64,000 nt of DNA. Source: JBDHBD01 sp039586095. Its GTDB lineage: Bacteria > Gemmatimonadota > Gemmatimonadetes > Palauibacterales > Palauibacteraceae. Location: assembly GCA_039586095.1 (NCBI GenBank), contig JBDHLB010000015.1, positions 1 to 64,000 of the forward strand, in the 5' to 3' direction. Both the position numbers and the translations under genes were made by a program. Shown one piece after another: positions 27,646-35,277 of this stretch; the stretch's first letter is position 1; every line of letters begins with the position of its first letter. The notes beneath the pieces were generated by a model. That model had not been told where the DNA came from. It searched no databases and worked only from the letters and a program-made list of their open reading frames with translations.

Positions 27646-29406
27646 GTGAAACGCGGTTCCGCGACTTGGAGATCTGCTACGCTCATGTCCGTCACGACGT
27701 TGCTGGCGCCGGGCTGGATCGCCTGCGGTGCGTCCGAAGAGGTGTCGAGCCGTGTGGAGTTTGCGGTACGCTTCGACTCGGCCGTGGTCGAGCGGCCCGT
27801 GGATGGCCGTGTCGTTCTCATCCTGGCGACCGACGAGGAGCGTGAACCGCGATTTCAGGTCGGACCGGGTCTGGGTGCGCCTCAGGTCTTCGGCATCGAT
27901 GTGGAGGGACTGGCGCCGGGAGACGAGGCCGTGATCGGCGGCGACGTGTTCGGGTTCCCCAGGACGAGCCTGTCCGAGGTGCCACCGGGCGAGTACGTCC
28001 TGCAGGCCGTGCTCCACATGTACGAGACGTTCCAGCTGGCCAGCGGCGACACGGTGAAGCTGCCGATGGACCGCGGGGAAGGGCAGCACTGGAATCGAGC
28101 GCCCGGCAACCTGTACAGCACGCCGCGCCGGGTCCGGGTCGACCCGTCCGGGTCCGGGCGCATCGAGATCACGCTGGACCAGGTCATTCCCCCGATCGAG
28201 CCTCCCGAGGACACGAAGTACGTGCGCCATGTCCAAATCCAGAGTGATCTGCTCACCGAGTTCTGGGGTCGTCCGATGTACCTCGGAGCCCACGTGCTTC
28301 TCCCCGAAGGCTTCGATGAGCACCCGGAAGCTCGCTATCCGTTGATGGTCTTCCACGGCCACTTCCCGTACGACTTCGGTGGCTTCCGCACGGAGCCGCC
28401 GGATCCTGACCTCGAGTGCGAGTACAACGCCCGCTTCGACGTCGAGTGCTACAACCGTTTCGTGCAGCAGGAGGCGTACGACTTCTACCAGCGCTGGACC
28501 AGTGACGACTTCCCCCGCTTCCTCATCATCGAGATCCAGCACGCCAACCCGTACTACGACGACTCCTATGCCGTGAACTCGGCGAACCTGGGTCCGTACG
28601 GGGACGCCATCACTTACGAGCTCATCCCGTACATCGAGAGAGAGTTTCGGGGCATCGGTGAGGGTTGGGCGCGTTTCCTTTACGGCGGATCCACCGGCGG
28701 CTGGGAGGCGCTGGCCGTTCAGGTCTTCTATCCCGACGAGTACAACGGGACCTTCGCCGCCTGTCCCGATCCGATCGACTTCCGGGCCTACATGCTGATC
28801 GACATCTACGAGGACGAGAACGCCTACCACGACCGGGGGCCTTTCAAGCAGATCGAACGCCCCGCCCACCGCGACTGGCTGGGTGAGGTCGACATCACGA
28901 TCGAGGACTACAACCACATGGAGCTGGTCCTGGGCACGAAGAACCGCTCCGGCGATCAGTTCGACATCTGGGAAGCGGTCTACTCGCCCATGGGGGACGA
29001 CGGCTACCCGAGACGTCTGTGGGACAAGCGGACAGGAGATATCGACCCCGAAGTGGCTGCGTACTGGAGAGAGAACTACGACCTGCGGCACATCATGGAA
29101 CGCGACTGGGCGACCCTGGGGCCGAAGCTGGAGGGCAAGGTCCACATCTACGTCGGGGATATGGACAACTACTACCTGAACAACGCCGTGTACCTGGCCG
29201 AGGAGTTTCTCGAGGGTACGACCGATCCCTACTACGCCGGAGAGGTCGACTACGGGGACCGGGCCGAGCACTGTTGGAACGGCGACCAGGAGAACCCGAA
29301 CCATGTTTCCCGGCTTCGCTACAACACGATGTATGTGCCGAAAACTCTCGAGCGCATGTGGAAGACGGCCCCGCCCGGCGCCGACCTCACGAGCTGGCGG
29401 TACTGA
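27646..29406 (+). CDS. Secreted esterase-family alpha/beta hydrolase
   Basis: A 586-residue exported hydrolase from a GTG at 27646 behind an excellent AGGAGAGGAGG site. The leader contains TLLAPGWIACGAS, which suits a lipobox. An N-terminal beta-rich region (about 35-190) precedes an alpha/beta-hydrolase domain: YLGAHVLLPEGF, LMVFHGHFPY (oxyanion strand) and the nucleophile elbow YGGSTGGWEALA near residue 350. The probable acid is in YVGDMDNYY and the His late in DRAEHCW. It resembles the putative esterase (EstA/Fes-like) group. Substrate unknown. The large N-terminal and extra C-terminal portions make it longer than simple esterases. Confidence 0.78.
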   Translation: MKRGSATWRSATLMSVTTLLAPGWIACGASEEVSSRVEFAVRFDSAVVERPVDGRVVLILATDEEREPRFQVGPGLGAPQVFGIDVEGLAPGDEAVIGGDVFGFPRTSLSEVPPGEYVLQAVLHMYETFQLASGDTVKLPMDRGEGQHWNRAPGNLYSTPRRVRVDPSGSGRIEITLDQVIPPIEPPEDTKYVRHVQIQSDLLTEFWGRPMYLGAHVLLPEGFDEHPEARYPLMVFHGHFPYDFGGFRTEPPDPDLECEYNARFDVECYNRFVQQEAYDFYQRWTSDDFPRFLIIEIQHANPYYDDSYAVNSANLGPYGDAITYELIPYIEREFRGIGEGWARFLYGGSTGGWEALAVQVFYPDEYNGTFAACPDPIDFRAYMLIDIYEDENAYHDRGPFKQIERPAHRDWLGEVDITIEDYNHMELVLGTKNRSGDQFDIWEAVYSPMGDDGYPRRLWDKRTGDIDPEVAAYWRENYDLRHIMERDWATLGPKLEGKVHIYVGDMDNYYLNNAVYLAEEFLEGTTDPYYAGEVDYGDRAEHCWNGDQENPNHVSRLRYNTMYVPKTLERMWKTAPPGADLTSWRY

Positions 29407-29720
29407 GCGCCAGCCGGACCCCGCGCCTCGCGGCCGACTGACGAACTAGGCGCGGCCGCGCTGCGGGCACAGCCCGTGACGGGCTTCGCATTCTTTTCAC
29501 AATCTGACGAAAAGGTTGCGCGGATCGGGCGGCGACCCGGCCCCGCGATCGTGGCGCAACGCTATCACGGGCGAGGTCGCCGAGCCCCGTGGTTGCAAGG
29601 ACTTGTACGCACCTTCCCTCCATGTGATTTGGAGAGTGCCGCCGCTGCTGTGACGCCGGGCGCGCGTGGCATACCGACTGCTTCCCTTTCCCTCGGGCTG
29701 GGAAAGGACCAATTGGGATC
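29407..29720. other. Intergenic stretch before the rhamnose locus
   Basis: No gene is evident. It holds a small hairpin at 29471-29486 followed by a T-rich stretch, and a second hairpin (CCTTTCCC/GGGAAAGG, near 29684-29706) just before the rfbB remnant. Confidence 0.4.
29471..29486 (+). terminator. Possible terminator of the esterase gene
   Basis: AGCCCG and CGGGCT form a six-base stem with a tight loop, followed by TTCGCATTCTTTTC. The stem is short and the T-tract is interrupted, so this is tentative. Confidence 0.35.
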
Positions 29721-29816
29721 TTGAACCGGACGGTACTCGTGACGGGTGGAGCCGAATTCATCGGCTCGGCTCTCATCGGCACATACGGAGGGGAGCGTCT
29801 GGGGGTCGTCGCATGA
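29721..29816 (+). pseudogene. rfbB: rfbB remnant (dTDP-glucose 4,6-dehydratase N-terminus)
   Basis: From TTG at 29721 the frame reads LNRTVLVTGGAEFIGSALI. This is the opening strand and glycine-rich NAD loop of an extended-SDR dehydratase such as RfbB, with Glu where the canonical loop has Gly. Only 12 more residues (ending YGGERLGVVA) follow before a TGA that overlaps the rfbA ATG. A complete RfbB is about 330 residues. The ending resembles an RfbB C-terminus in character, so an in-frame internal deletion is possible. An 8-base direct repeat TCATCGGC (29758-29765 and 29773-29780) lies around the likely join. No active enzyme is possible. Confidence 0.65.
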
Positions 29817-30757
29817 CGGATACGGCTGTCGGCGGGCTCGCCAAACGTGCGGGCGGACGGAAGCCGAAGAGCGCGACGGCTCGCAGGGGAATACTCCTGG
29901 CCGGCGGCTCGGGCACCCGGCTGTATCCGTTGACCCGAGTCGTCAGCAAGCAGCTGCTGGCCGTCTACGACAAGCCGCTCGTCTGCTACCCGCTGTCAAC
30001 GCTCATGCTGGCCAACATCCGGGACGTGCTCGTGATCACGACGCCCGGTGACACAGCGCTGTTCCAGAATCTGCTCGGCGACGGATCCCAGTGGGGAATC
30101 CGTCTTTCGTACGCCGTGCAGCGGACGCCCGATGGCATCGCGCAAGCGCTCCTCATCGCGAAGGAGCATCTGGCGGGTCAGCCATCCGCGCTCGTGCTCG
30201 GCGACAGCATCTTCTACGGCCACGGCCTGACGGAACGCCTCCAGTCGGCTGCAGCGACGCCGGACGGAGCCACGCTGTTCGGCTACCGTGTGCGGGACCC
30301 TGAACGGTACGGAGTGGCAGAGTTCGGCGAGGACGGGCAGATAGTCGGGTTGGAAGAAAAGCCCGAGCTCCCGCGGTCCAACTACGCCGTGACGGGTCTC
30401 TATTTCTACGACGGACGGGCAGCCGACCTGGCGGCCGAACTCCGGCCTTCTGCGCGAGGCGAGCTCGAGATCACCGATCTGAACCGACGATATCTGGAGC
30501 TTGGCCAGCTGCGTCTCGAGTGCCTGGGGCGTGGTGACGCGTGGCTGGACACCGGTACACCGGGCTCCCTTCTGGAGGCCGCGAACTTCATCCGCACCAT
30601 GGAGGAACGACAGGGTCTGAAGATCGCTTGCCTGGAGGAGGTTGCCTATCGCATGGGCTTCATCGACCTGCAAGGCCTCGAGCGTGCCGCCTGTCCATAC
30701 GGCGATTCCGCGTATGGCCGCTATATCCGCGAGCTCATCAGGAACGAGGCGACCTGA
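29813..30757 (+). CDS. rfbA: Glucose-1-phosphate thymidylyltransferase
   Basis: A 314-residue nucleotidyltransferase making dTDP-glucose from dTTP and glucose-1-phosphate, the first step to dTDP-L-rhamnose. Signature GILLAGGSGTRLYPLT with VSKQLLAVYDKPLVCYPLS near residues 26-60 binds the nucleotide. VLGDSIFYGHGL holds the metal Asp, and AEFGEDGQIVGLEEKP and DAWLDTGTPGSLLEA complete the family pattern. An extra basic leader of about 24 residues precedes the domain. The ATG overlaps the stop of the rfbB remnant (ATGA), so it was once coupled to a full rfbB. Confidence 0.93.
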   Translation: MTDTAVGGLAKRAGGRKPKSATARRGILLAGGSGTRLYPLTRVVSKQLLAVYDKPLVCYPLSTLMLANIRDVLVITTPGDTALFQNLLGDGSQWGIRLSYAVQRTPDGIAQALLIAKEHLAGQPSALVLGDSIFYGHGLTERLQSAAATPDGATLFGYRVRDPERYGVAEFGEDGQIVGLEEKPELPRSNYAVTGLYFYDGRAADLAAELRPSARGELEITDLNRRYLELGQLRLECLGRGDAWLDTGTPGSLLEAANFIRTMEERQGLKIACLEEVAYRMGFIDLQGLERAACPYGDSAYGRYIRELIRNEAT

Positions 30758-30776
30758 CGGTGGGCGAGGCGGACTG

Positions 30777-30965
30777 GTGCACTGCCGGACCTATGACGAA
30801 CTGCCGAATCCCATTCTGATAGAACGGGACCTGCGCGAGAACGATCGGGGCAGGTTCGTCGAGACTCGGCATGAGCAGAAATACCGCGATCGCGGGCTAG
30901 GAGTCCGATTCGTGCTGGCGTACAGCTCGCACTCGCGGCACAGGGTGAGAGCTTCGAGAACCTGA
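30777..30965 (+). pseudogene. rfbC: rfbC remnant (dTDP-4-dehydrorhamnose 3,5-epimerase N-terminus)
   Basis: A 62-codon frame from GTG 30777 (GAGG upstream) reads like the first third of RfbC. It has PILIERDLRENDRGRFVET (matching the family 'DxRGxFxET' strand), a helix ending GLGVRFV, and SSHSRHRV where RfbC has its 'NHSRSxxGVLRG' loop. Then it runs into RAS RT and a stop. The catalytic His of the missing HYQ segment and the rest of the cupin (about 115 residues) are absent. Gene order rfbB-A-C-D supports the identity. The remaining 53 bases to rfbD show no clear RfbC tail. Confidence 0.6.
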
Positions 30966-31018
30966 GAGAACGTGCGCTGCTGCCTGAGTATCGAGTCGAA
31001 TCAAGGGGGGGTGGGGAC

Positions 31019-31942
31019 GTGGTGACGCTGCTGACTGGCCGGACGGGCCAGCTTGGACGGGCGCTCGCGCCTCGGCTGTCGGAATTCGGACCCGTCGTGG
31101 CGCCGCCACGCGCAGAACTGGATCTGACCGACGCCGGCGCGATCGCGCGAGTGATGCGACGGGTACAGCCCGATCTGATCGTCAACGTGGCCGCCTACAC
31201 CGCCGTCGACAGAGCGGAAACCGAGCGCGATGTGGCGTTGGCGACGAACAGCCGGGCGCCAGGGATGCTCGCCCGCGAGGCCGTGCGTCACGGGACCGCC
31301 GTCGTTCACTTCTCGACCGATTACGTCTTCGATGGTGCGAAGGAAGGTGCCTACGAGGAGACGGATGAACCGGCTCCGCTCAGCTGGTATGGAGAGACCA
31401 AACTCGCCGGAGAGCGCGCCGTGCAGCGATCCGGGGCGCCTTATCTCATCTTCCGCCTGAGCTGGGTATACAGTCTCCGCGGCCCGAGCTTTCTGCGCAC
31501 GATGCTGCGGCTGTTCGCCGAGCAGGATGTCATCCGGGTCGTCGATGATCAGCACGGCAGCCCGACTTGGTCTTCCGCGATTGCCGAGGGTGTGGTGGCC
31601 GCCGTGGAGCGGACGACCCGGTCTTCGGGTGGCGTGGCGGCCGGAGTCCGGGCAGTGCAGGGGACCTATCACCTCAGCGCTGCCGGACGAACCACCTGGT
31701 ATGGCTTCGCCTCCCGTATTCTCGAGTACGCCCGTTCTTCGCCGGCAGTGGGTCACAGTCTCGCGACTCGGATCGATCCGATCTCGTCCGAGCGGTACCC
31801 GCTTCCCGCCCCCAGACCGCAAAACAGCGTGCTGGCGAACCGCCGATTCCGAGACACGTTCGGCCTTTCGCTCCCGAGTTGGGACGACCAGTTGGAGGAT
31901 TGCCTGTCAGAGCTCTCCAAAGCCGCCGTCGCCGTCGCCTGA
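31019..31942 (+). CDS. rfbD: dTDP-4-dehydrorhamnose reductase
   Basis: A 307-residue SDR-type reductase for the last step to dTDP-L-rhamnose. It begins VTLLTGRTGQLGRAL (NADPH loop), followed by RAELDLTDA, IVNVAAYTAVDRAE (Asp/Thr pair typical of RmlD), FSTDYVFDG and the catalytic YGETK near residue 123. The C-terminal half shows FRLSWVYS and DDQHGSPTWS. Either of two adjacent GTG codons (31019, 31022) may start it. The gene looks intact although rfbB and rfbC in the same locus are not. Confidence 0.92.
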   Translation: MVTLLTGRTGQLGRALAPRLSEFGPVVAPPRAELDLTDAGAIARVMRRVQPDLIVNVAAYTAVDRAETERDVALATNSRAPGMLAREAVRHGTAVVHFSTDYVFDGAKEGAYEETDEPAPLSWYGETKLAGERAVQRSGAPYLIFRLSWVYSLRGPSFLRTMLRLFAEQDVIRVVDDQHGSPTWSSAIAEGVVAAVERTTRSSGGVAAGVRAVQGTYHLSAAGRTTWYGFASRILEYARSSPAVGHSLATRIDPISSERYPLPAPRPQNSVLANRRFRDTFGLSLPSWDDQLEDCLSELSKAAVAVA

Positions 31943-32032
31943 GCGCGCCGGTCTTGCGGCATGAAGTCGTGCGACGTATCGGAGGGATAGAACGCCTTCT
32001 CAGTTCCGCAGAGAGCCACGCGGGAGATTCCC

Positions 32033-32710
32033 ATGCGTACGCACGCTCTCATGACCTTCGTCGGTCTGGCCGTGGGGGCCGGCTGCCTCCCTAAACCGGG
32101 CCCGCTCGAAGATCCGATGGCCGAGCATTTCGGTCGGGCGAAGATGGTACACACGTCCGTTATGTACGGTGATCTGGCACTCGCCCGCGATGCGGCTCGA
32201 GGGCTGGCATCGGGTCCTGAGCCGGGTGGTCTGCCTCCAGGCTCCGAGCCCTTCATCCTCGAGTTGAGAGAGGCAGCGGCCTCGGCGGCAATGGCACAGG
32301 ACTTCGCGGGTGCTGCACTTGCGGCCGGCTGGATGGCCCGCACGTGCGGCGAGTGTCACCAGGCGCAGCACGTCGAGCTGAAGCCGGGCGTCTCGTCTCG
32401 ACCCGAGGGGCCGAGAGAGCTCACGGCCCACATGCAGCGTTACCGGTGGGCCGTGGACAGAATGTGGGAGGGGGTGATCGGCCCTTCCGAGGCTTCATGG
32501 GCCGCAGCCCTCGCGGTCCTCGAGAGCGAGCCGCCGGACGTCACCGAACTGGTCGATCGAGGGGTCGGGTATGCGGCGGCGCTGGCTCAGCGCGTCCCCG
32601 AGCTCGCCCGCGAAGGACGATCGGCGGGCGACGTGAGCCCACGCTCGGAGGTGTTCGGGCAACTCCTGGCCGCGTGTGCCGACTGCCACGAGCAGGCGCG
32701 CGACTGGTAG
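32033..32710 (+). CDS. Dihaem cytochrome c-like lipoprotein, paralog 1
   Basis: A 225-residue exported protein with lipobox FVGLAVGAGC at the end of its signal peptide. Haem-binding motifs are CGECH near residue 104 and CADCH near 218. It shares blocks with the gene at 33899-34582: 'MAxHF', 'MVHTxxxxGxL', 'GSEPF', and 'RWAVDRMW' at about 139. The two are clearly paralogs. Placement of one CxxCH in the middle and one at the extreme C-terminus is a shared peculiarity. An electron-transfer or haem-sensor role outside the inner membrane is likely; the family name is unknown to me. Confidence 0.78.
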   Translation: MRTHALMTFVGLAVGAGCLPKPGPLEDPMAEHFGRAKMVHTSVMYGDLALARDAARGLASGPEPGGLPPGSEPFILELREAAASAAMAQDFAGAALAAGWMARTCGECHQAQHVELKPGVSSRPEGPRELTAHMQRYRWAVDRMWEGVIGPSEASWAAALAVLESEPPDVTELVDRGVGYAAALAQRVPELAREGRSAGDVSPRSEVFGQLLAACADCHEQARDW

Positions 32711-32720
32711 AAGCACGCGG

Positions 32721-33707
32721 CTACGGCGGCGGATCGTTGGTCGTCGCCAGCTCCAGGCCCACGTGAAACAGCATCTTCGCGACACGCGCCGTCTTGTCGA
32801 AATCGATGAGATCCGCCTCGTCGAACGGGGTATGGTACTGCGTGTGAAGTCCGCTGTGGAAGAAGAGCGCGGGGACGCCCAACCGGATAAACGCCCACTG
32901 GTCGGATCGTCGGATCAGGTTCTGGCCGGGCCACAGGTCTCCGGTCACGCTCAGGCCGAGCTCCGGATGGCGGTCGCCGACGGTCTCGGCGAGGCCGCCG
33001 ATCTCCTCGGATGAGCGCAGAGCCGCGATGCTGCTTGGATCGTTTCGGCCCACCATGTCCATGTTCACGTTGGCGACGGTGCTTTCGATCGGGAAGGTCG
33101 GATTGTCCGTGTAGTGGAAGGCACCCAGCAGGCCGAGTTCCTCCGCGCTGAGCGCGATGAATACCAGGGACCGACGTGGCCGGGTGTCCAGCGTGGCAAA
33201 CGCCTCCGCGAGCTCGAGCAGTACCGCCGTACCGGACGCGTTGTCGTCCGCGCCGTTGTAGATGGAGTCGCCGTCCACCTCGAGCCCGGTGCCGAGGTGA
33301 TCCATGTGGGCGGTGAAGATCACGTACTCGTCCCGCAGTCCCGGGTCGGAGCCTTCCAGCCAGCCGATCGTGTTCACGGCGTCGCGGGACTCGACGAGAT
33401 CGAAACGCTGAAAGAACCCCTCCGTGCCTCCCGGCTGAAGACCCGCGTCCGCGAAGCGAGACGCGACGTACTCGGCGGTGCTCTCGAGCCCGGGGCTCGG
33501 AGTCCTCCGGCCCTGCATCGAATCGTGTGCGATCGTCTCGATGTCCGCTCGAACGTCCTCGAAGGTGATGCTGGCTATGGCCAGTTCGACCTGGGACGGC
33601 GGCGGGGCGATGGGGTCGGACGATTCGCACGCGACCGCGATGAGCAACAGGGCCGCGAAGACGGCCGTCCTGGAGCGACCTCGTCGATCTTCGTTTGCGT
33701 TTCGCAA
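32721..33707 (-). CDS. M28 family metallopeptidase (secreted aminopeptidase)
   Basis: A 328-residue zinc peptidase with lipoprotein-type leader (FAALLLIAVACESS). Both zinc ions' ligands are visible: TAHMDHLG (His, Asp), YNGADDNASG (bridging Asp), SAEELGLLG (catalytic and metal Glu), NMDMVGR (Asp) and the C-terminal QYHTPFDE (His). A short N-terminal region (EDVRADIETIAHDSMQGRRTP) is typical of secreted M28 enzymes. It lies between two paralogous dihaem cytochrome lipoproteins on the opposite strand. It probably trims peptides in the periplasm or outside the cell. Confidence 0.9.
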   Translation of the reverse strand: MRNANEDRRGRSRTAVFAALLLIAVACESSDPIAPPPSQVELAIASITFEDVRADIETIAHDSMQGRRTPSPGLESTAEYVASRFADAGLQPGGTEGFFQRFDLVESRDAVNTIGWLEGSDPGLRDEYVIFTAHMDHLGTGLEVDGDSIYNGADDNASGTAVLLELAEAFATLDTRPRRSLVFIALSAEELGLLGAFHYTDNPTFPIESTVANVNMDMVGRNDPSSIAALRSSEEIGGLAETVGDRHPELGLSVTGDLWPGQNLIRRSDQWAFIRLGVPALFFHSGLHTQYHTPFDEADLIDFDKTARVAKMLFHVGLELATTNDPPP

Positions 33708-33898
33708 CCCTCTCGACTCCCGTTGTCGCGATTGCCTGAGCTCGCCGGCTGCGAGCGCGTCACCGGGCTGGTATGCGGCCGGCGGCGGAGCGTTCCCGGC
33801 GACCCCGGCCGGGCGCCGGGGGTGGACCGGACGCCACCGCGATCCTTAAGTTCCGTAAGTACCTTGAACAGCGTACGAAAAGGGAGATGGGGGGTTCG

Positions 33899-34582
33899 AT
33901 GAATCGCCGGTTTCTGCTGCTCAGCGTGCTGGTTACGGTGCTGCCTTCCGGCTGTGCGAAGTCCGACGTGCCACCTGTCATGGCCGCCCACTTTACCGAA
34001 GGCAACATGGTGCATACCGCGCTCGTCTTCGGGAATCTGGACGAAGCGAAAGTGCGTGCGCGAGCCCTGGCGGAGACGAGGACGCCCGACGATCTGCCCG
34101 ATGGCTCGGAACCGTTCATGGATCAGATGCGGATGGCCGCCGCCAGCGTGGCCGATGCGTGGGTTCCCGAAGGCGCTGCCGTGGCGTCGGGCGAAGTGGC
34201 GAGCGCCTGCGGCTCGTGCCACGGCATGTTCGACGCGGGGCCGCAGGTCGGGCTGGTGTGGGACCCATCCCCTGGCGACGATGCGATCCAGCACATGGAT
34301 CGCCACCGTTGGGCCGTGGACCGAATGTGGGACGGTCTGATGATCCCGTCAGACGAATGGTGGGCACGCGGGACGGAAGTGCTACGCGAGGAGCCTCTAG
34401 AAGAGCATGTCGTGTCGTCGATGGGAGGCGATAAAGTGGCGCTGGCCGCCGCACGCGAGGTGCACGAGCTCGGACATGTAGGCCGCGGTCTCACCGATCC
34501 GGTGAAACGGGCCGAACTGTATGGGATGGTGATGGCCAAGTGCGTCGACTGTCACCAGCGGACGAGAGATACGGAGGATTGA
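33899..34582 (+). CDS. Dihaem cytochrome c-like lipoprotein, paralog 2
   Basis: A 227-residue paralog of the 32033-32710 product. The signal peptide ends VTVLPSGC (lipobox). Haem motifs are CGSCH near residue 103 and CVDCH near 219. Shared blocks are VMAAHF, NMVHTALVFGNL, GSEPF and RHRWAVDRMWDG. ATG at 33899 is preferred to ATG 33887 because of the GGGGGG ribosome site. A central stretch (WDPSPGDD) differs from paralog 1. A long 5' region shared divergently with the M28 gene may contain both promoters. Confidence 0.78.
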   Translation: MNRRFLLLSVLVTVLPSGCAKSDVPPVMAAHFTEGNMVHTALVFGNLDEAKVRARALAETRTPDDLPDGSEPFMDQMRMAAASVADAWVPEGAAVASGEVASACGSCHGMFDAGPQVGLVWDPSPGDDAIQHMDRHRWAVDRMWDGLMIPSDEWWARGTEVLREEPLEEHVVSSMGGDKVALAAAREVHELGHVGRGLTDPVKRAELYGMVMAKCVDCHQRTRDTED

Positions 34583-34618
34583 TCGTCCTCCCCGCCTGCG
34601 TCGATTTGGCCCTCGCGA

Positions 34619-35045
34619 CTACTCCCGGACCGTAAAACGAACGGTATCGGCGACCGGCGGCTGTAGCGGCACGTGCAAGTTGTCTCCCGGCACCGCGATG
34701 ATGCGGTGTTCACGCGGGTCGAGTCCCGTCACCGTGACCTCCGTCTCGCCGCCACCGAGGTGTAGTATCTCGGGCCCGGCCGGGATCGGGATGTCCCACG
34801 CGGTTACGTCTTGATCGATGGACGCGTGGTGGTGCGCGGTGTCGCGTCGCATCTCCGCGGCCGGCGCGATCTCGATGCCCTCTGCGGCCAGCCGGATCTG
34901 AACCGATGTGCTCAGGACTGCCACTCGGACGGAGGGCCCCAGAACCTCGACGGTACCGGGGGAGCGCGTCGCCAGCGCACCCCGTCGCGATATACCGGGC
35001 GGGTATTCCCACCGGAGCTAGCCGGCGATTCTTGATTTGGCACAT
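34619..35045 (-). pseudogene. DUF4399 lipoprotein with a one-base frameshift
   Basis: The 102-residue C-terminal frame (from a GTG at 34924) is a DUF4399 domain: IRLAAEGIEIAPA, TAHHHASID, IPIPAGPEILHLGGGETEV and NLHVPLQPPVADTV. Family similarity continues upstream of that GTG (TVEVLGPSVRVAVL) where no start exists. An ATG at 35045 with a perfect AGGAGG site opens another frame with IATGCAGDALP, a lipobox-like cysteine. The frames meet at a run of five C (plus-strand GGGGG near 34958-34962). Removing one C gives CAGDALPGTVEVLGPS and a 141-residue protein, the usual family length. It is either a sequencing indel or a real lesion. Confidence 0.7.
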
Positions 35046-35277
35046 ACTTCCGGCCCTCCTGCTGGCACGCCGACGACCGAGTGCTATGTGCCAGGCTCTG
35101 CGTTCGGCGCTTCGGAAGACAGGTCGAGGCCACTTCTGGCAGGGCCGGCGGCGGGCAGCTGGCATCGCACACGTCGAATCCTTCTTCTAGTTTCAGACCT
35201 TCTGGTTTCAGAGCCACGGCTCCCTCGAGATGCCGGCGCTCCGACCGACCCAACACTGGCTCATGAGGGATGACGTC

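Noticed and set aside
26175..29304. Long frames antisense to the kinase-TolB-TPR and esterase genes
   Set aside because: Valine/arginine-rich shadows created by GC bias; the sense strand carries complete domain signatures.
30966..31018. Possible C-terminal remnant of rfbC before rfbD
   Set aside because: None of the three frames gives convincing similarity to the end of RfbC, so only the N-terminal stub is claimed.
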